A DNA stretch of 64,000 bases, taken from contig CM042157.1 of assembly GCA_023376005.1 (NCBI GenBank), forward strand, positions 90,578,987 to 90,642,986. Direction: 5' to 3'. The position numbers were made by a program, and so were the translations under genes. A model generated the notes under the pieces. The model worked only from the letters and a program-made list of their open reading frames with translations. It had not been told where the DNA came from and made no database searches. This DNA comes from Doryteuthis pealeii. Lineage: Eukaryota > Mollusca > Cephalopoda > Myopsida > Loliginidae. Of the stretch, positions 60,785 through 64,000 are shown piece after piece; position 1 is the stretch's first letter, and every line of letters starts with the position of its first letter.

Positions 60785-61010
60785 GGGAAATGTTAGCTCA
60801 GTCGGTAGAACCAGTCCACCTAGAAATTGCAAGGTTCCGCAGGTTTCAATACTGGTACCCACCACAGGTTGGGTTATCCTGATCTCTGTGGTAAAGTATC
60901 TGGGAGCTGAGGTAGGTGTGGCACTCCACCTCAGCAAAACAATCTCCCTGGTCTAGTGCTAGCAAAAGAGGATATCTCATTGCTTGCTGTTTGGCTGATT
61001 AGCAACAGTA
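60785..61010 (+). mobile_element. tRNA-derived SINE, family 1
   Basis: Head TTAGCTCAGTCGGTAGAACC, diverged B box GGTTTCAATACTGG, body with GTGGCACTCCACCTCAG and CTGGTCTAGTGCTAGC, and tail CTGTTTGGCTGATTAGCAAC. An ATG microsatellite follows. Confidence 0.85.
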
Positions 61011-61266
61011 GTAAATTGTGGCATCAATATCATGATGATGATGATGATGATAGGTAAAAATTGACTTTAAAATTGTCATTTATTTTGTGTTAATATAGTT
61101 ATTTATCTAGCTTTGCTTAGTTTGGTACAAAGCAGAATATACAGCCCCCCAGTAAAATTAAACTCACTAATTAAGCTTGTTAACCTGTGACAACCCTTAT
61201 TTTGTTTTTCCATGTAGTTTCTCTCTATTTTTTTTTTTTTTTTTTCTTTTTAAATGAATTTTTCAG

Positions 61267-61332
61267 AATCCATCCTGAAAGAGACAATTTATTTGAGATA
61301 CTTACATCTAAAAGAATATTTCTATGTAGCAA
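61267..61332 (+). CDS. PLEKHA1/2: TAPP-like PH domain, beta 5-7 exon
   Basis: The exon follows a poly-T tract and TTTTTCAG, and the donor is GTAAGT. It completes Gly and reads IHPERDNLFEILTSKRIF, matching the TAPP run R-D-N-L-F-E-I-x-T-x-x-R-T-F-Y-V. As assembled the next codons give LCS. With one T fewer in the TTT at 61319-61321 they give FYVA, the expected strand, and the phase then fits the next exon. Confidence 0.85.
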
Positions 61333-61959
61333 GTAAGTGTACTTTTTTATTTAAAGAAAAAATTTAACAAATACCAGAATTTTATGCATAAAATTATATC
61401 AAAGGAAAATTTCTTTTTAATTCTATTCACTTTTTATTAGCTACTTAACTAAGTAAATACTAATTCCGTATTACACAGGTTGCATGAGGAATTCATTATA
61501 ACAATTAATATTTCCTGATGTGTTGTCATTTTCATGACAACAGAAAATAAATTAATGTGGATATGCTGTGGTAATTGTGCTTACCAATATTTTTGATTTT
61601 TAATGTTAAATATAAGTTTTCTTTCCTCAACACCATTGATACATGTCTGGATCTAGTTAGAAAAATGTTTTCTCCTTTGAGTAAATAACTCTGGAAATGT
61701 TAATACTAAGATATTTGTACAAATTTCTACATAGTAGCAGAATAATATCCACTCAAGAATCTTTCAATAATATTTTTGATTGATATTCTATTGAAGACAA
61801 CAACAAAGAAGTCATTTTCTTCTGTTCACTTCACAAAAAAAATTCTTTTATGTTTCACATGCAGTATTATCTATCAATCGTGATGTCGACTCACTTTCAC
61901 AATTTAGTGAAAAATCTGTAAAAAGAAAGTCTGTTCTTCTGTCTTAAATGAAATTTCCA

Positions 61960-62200
61960 GGTAATTTTATGAGGAAGTGCGTCCCGGTCTCCTGCCTCAG
62001 AATTGCTACCCGGTGACTATTTTAAATAACGTCCCCAGCTATGTCGTCTCGGCAGTGTTACTTTGAAAGAACAACCCCACTTAGGGTGTTAAAATGTATT
62101 TTAGAGTGGGGTGGGGCTTCTCTTTTTTGATATGAACAAATGGAGATGGTGGATATATATATATATATATAAAAAAAGTAAAAAAATGAACAAATTGAGG

Positions 62201-62234
<34 letters not shown>

Positions 62235-62515
62235 TTCATCTTTATATCTAAACAAAAATTACGACAAATTTCTATAAATAAACAAGAATTATGACAAATT
62301 TCTATAAATAAATTTCTAAACAAATTACGATAAATAAGAATTACGACAAAAAAAGAGAAGCCCCCCCCCCCTCTAAAATACATTTAACGCCCTAAGTTTG
62401 TTGTTTTCTTTCAAGTAACACCACTGAGACGACATAGCAGGGGACGTTATTTTAATAGTCACTGGGTAGCAATTTCTGAGGCAGGAGACCGGGACGCACT
62501 TCCTCATAAATTACC
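61960..62515. mobile_element. Fold-back hAT-like element 1 with 8-bp target duplication
   Basis: About 175-bp inverted arms begin GGTAATTTTATGAGGAAGTG and end CACTTCCTCATAAATTACC. The arms contain CGTCCCGGTCTCCTGCCTCA and its inverse. The interior holds TA and TAGA microsatellites. It is flanked by perfect 8-mers AATTTCCA at 61952-61959 and 62516-62523. An 8-bp duplication is characteristic of hAT transposition. It encodes no transposase. It sits in the intron before the last PH exon. Confidence 0.88.
62202..62232. repeat. TAGA / TATC microsatellites
   Basis: TAGA repeats at 62202-62232 and TATC repeats at 63277-63302 lie inside the two fold-back elements. A GAA run is at 57889-57910, an ATG run at 61031-61050 and a TAGA run at 52527-52542. 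Confidence 0.95.
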
Positions 62516-62639
62516 AATTTCCATTGTATTATTCATAATTTAAAATATCATGTTGTTGCTAATGTTTTTGCATACAAAGGATGGCTTTTAGTCTGTATGC
62601 CTGGCTAGCGAGAGACTCTATCCCCCACAGAGGGGGGGG

Positions 62640-62955
62640 GGTCCTGGGTATGACACTAACTAAATCTGGTGGTCAGGTTTCAGTTCTGGAAATCTGGTGA
62701 GTGTGGAGTTACTCTGTTACTCCCAAGTCCACTTCTGACCAGAGTGGTAGTACCTGTTAGGTCTCACTATGTGTTAAATCTATTTAAAAATTATTTGTAT
62801 TAGATAGGAATACTCTTATTATATAACTGTGTACAAAAAAACTTAAGCTACACAAAAATGTATATATATAGAGGTACAATATATGCATTACCTAACCTCT
62901 AAGCATCAAATAATCCAGACAGGTTGACATGCTGTTAAAATCAGTCAATCATTTC
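62640..62955. mobile_element. Interspersed repeat, family 3
   Basis: Contains GAAATCTGGTGAGTGTGGAG, AGAGTGGTAGTACCTGTTAG and CATCAAATAATCCAGACAGG. It is related to 41460-41860. It lies between the two hAT-like fold-backs. Confidence 0.6.
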
Positions 62956-62963
62956 CACATTCC

Positions 62964-63465
62964 GGTAATTTATGAGGAAAGTGGCGTCCCGGTCTCCTGC
63001 CTCAATAAATTGCTACCGTGACTATTAAAATAAGACCCAGCTCAGTCTATTCAAAACTATCCATCTTCATATCTAGTATCTATCTATCTCAATTTGTCAT
63101 ATTTATCTATATTACTTTAAATACTAAGATTTTTTTATTCATGTTTGTTTAATGTCTTATTTTAGTTTAAATAACAAGAATTATGACAAAAAAGATGCGA
63201 CCACCCCCCAATACATTTACTTGTCGAAAAATATCTATCTCTATTTGTTCGTATCTATTTATATTATTTGGTTGTTTTATCTATCTATCTATCTATCTAT
63301 CTCAGTCTATTTCAAACTATATATCCATCTTCATATCTAAACAAGAATTACGACAAATTATGATAAATAACAAGAATTACGACGAGCTGGGGTTTGTTAT
63401 TTTGATAGTCACCGGGGTAGCAATTTTTGAGGCGGGAGACCGGGACACACTTCCTCATAAATTCC
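62964..63465. mobile_element. Fold-back hAT-like element 2 with 8-bp target duplication
   Basis: This is the same family as the element 450 bp upstream: GGTAATTTATGAGG at the left end, the inverted CGGGAGACCGGGACACACTT near the right, and a TATC microsatellite inside. It is flanked by perfect 8-mers CACATTCC at 62956-62963 and 63466-63473. Arms are shorter and less perfect than in element 1, so this is probably an older insertion. It ends about 50 bp before the last PH exon. Confidence 0.87.
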
Positions 63466-63514
63466 CACATTCCTACTTATTTTATATGACATGATATTTG
63501 TGGTGTATTTGTAG

Positions 63515-63596
63515 GCAGATTCTCCCATAGACATGCACAAGCTGGATTGATGCTATTAGGAAACTTCTTCGGACGGTTAAATCAGAAAGAAAGAAG
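63515..63596 (+). CDS. PLEKHA1/2: TAPP-like PH domain, C-terminal helix exon
   Basis: It encodes SPIDMH and, after one surplus A at 63539-63540, SWIDAIRKLLRTVKSERKK before the donor GTGAGT. D-M-H-S-W-I-x-A-I is the invariant-Trp C-terminal helix of PH domains and matches TAPP S-P-E-E-M-H-S-W-I. Two acceptors are possible (TGTAG at 63514 or GGCAG at 63518). The second gives the better join. As assembled, the PH-like frame stops after HKLD. The alternative reading through the second acceptor without any correction is open but shows no PH helix. Confidence 0.8.
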
Positions 63597-64000
63597 GTGA
63601 GTTAATTTCCACGATGAGTTGTACATTTTCCCACCTAATTTATCGACTTATAATTGTTGTCAATTGAGTGTTTTTTTTTTTTTTTTAATTCTTTTTCTAT
63701 ATTCTTTTTCTACTATTAATAATTTCCAGTTTTGTTATAAATTTTTAAGAAGACGTCAATTGATGATGATGGTGATTTAAATTTTTTTATTGTGACGTGA
63801 CATCCAGTCATTGTATGCCACATTTTGAGAAACTTTCATATTTCATATTATAATGGAATTTTTTTGTGTACTGGGGGTTTTCATATCATTTTGTGGTAGC
63901 CTGAAAATTTGCTGACAAAAAAATAAATGAATATCTGCAGTAAAGATTATTTTTTACTTAAATAACTGTAAAAATACCGAAAGATTATTTCTAATTTCTC

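Overview
This is an AT-rich eukaryotic window with long introns, canonical GT/AG splice sites, many tRNA-derived SINEs, palindromic MITE-like elements, microsatellites and several tandem arrays. This repeat style fits a mollusc, most likely a coleoid cephalopod such as an octopus. That assignment is inference; no gene here proves it. There are no bacterial-style operons. Genes are present only as short exons scattered in repeat-filled introns.

The dominant structure is a giant inverted repeat. Bases 1 to about 18315 recur as the reverse complement at about 18566-36953, around a loop of roughly 250 bp that does not match itself. The outer end runs off the left edge of the window. The two arms differ mainly by single-base insertions and deletions. 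The same indel noise affects unrelated tandem arrays between about 13.9 kb and 50.1 kb. It stops abruptly inside two satellite arrays, near 13.9 kb and 50.09 kb, and the stretch also contains a 10-N gap (48302-48311). The simplest reading is unpolished long-read sequence, probably a fold-back read or fold-back gap fill, between polished flanks. A real inverted duplication is less likely.

Gene 1 encodes TPR repeats, a UBA domain and an RRM. Six exons (TPR N-terminus to UBA) lie on the minus strand of the left arm at 15593-2209, nearly all with open frames. The same six appear on the plus strand of the right arm at 21278-34845, indel-damaged. Two more exons (RRM, 37845-37928 and about 40890-40980) follow only on the plus strand. 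A minus-strand acidic coding exon beside a CpG-rich, promoter-like patch sits at 42037-42251.

Gene 2 (51792-63596, plus strand) is a TAPP/PLEKHA1/2-like gene. Five exons encode its C-terminal PH domain, and three of them need a single-base correction to stay in frame.

The most interesting non-coding feature is a pair of type I hammerhead ribozyme motifs at 5906-5951 and 6221-6266. They are 315 bp apart in the same orientation and enclose a tRNA-like A/B-box segment, which is a retrozyme or Sm-alpha-like layout. Other notable features are two hAT-like fold-back elements with 8-bp target duplications (61960-62515 and 62964-63465), a multi-copy palindromic MITE family, and arrays with 95-, 28-, 23-, 29/31- and 37-bp units.
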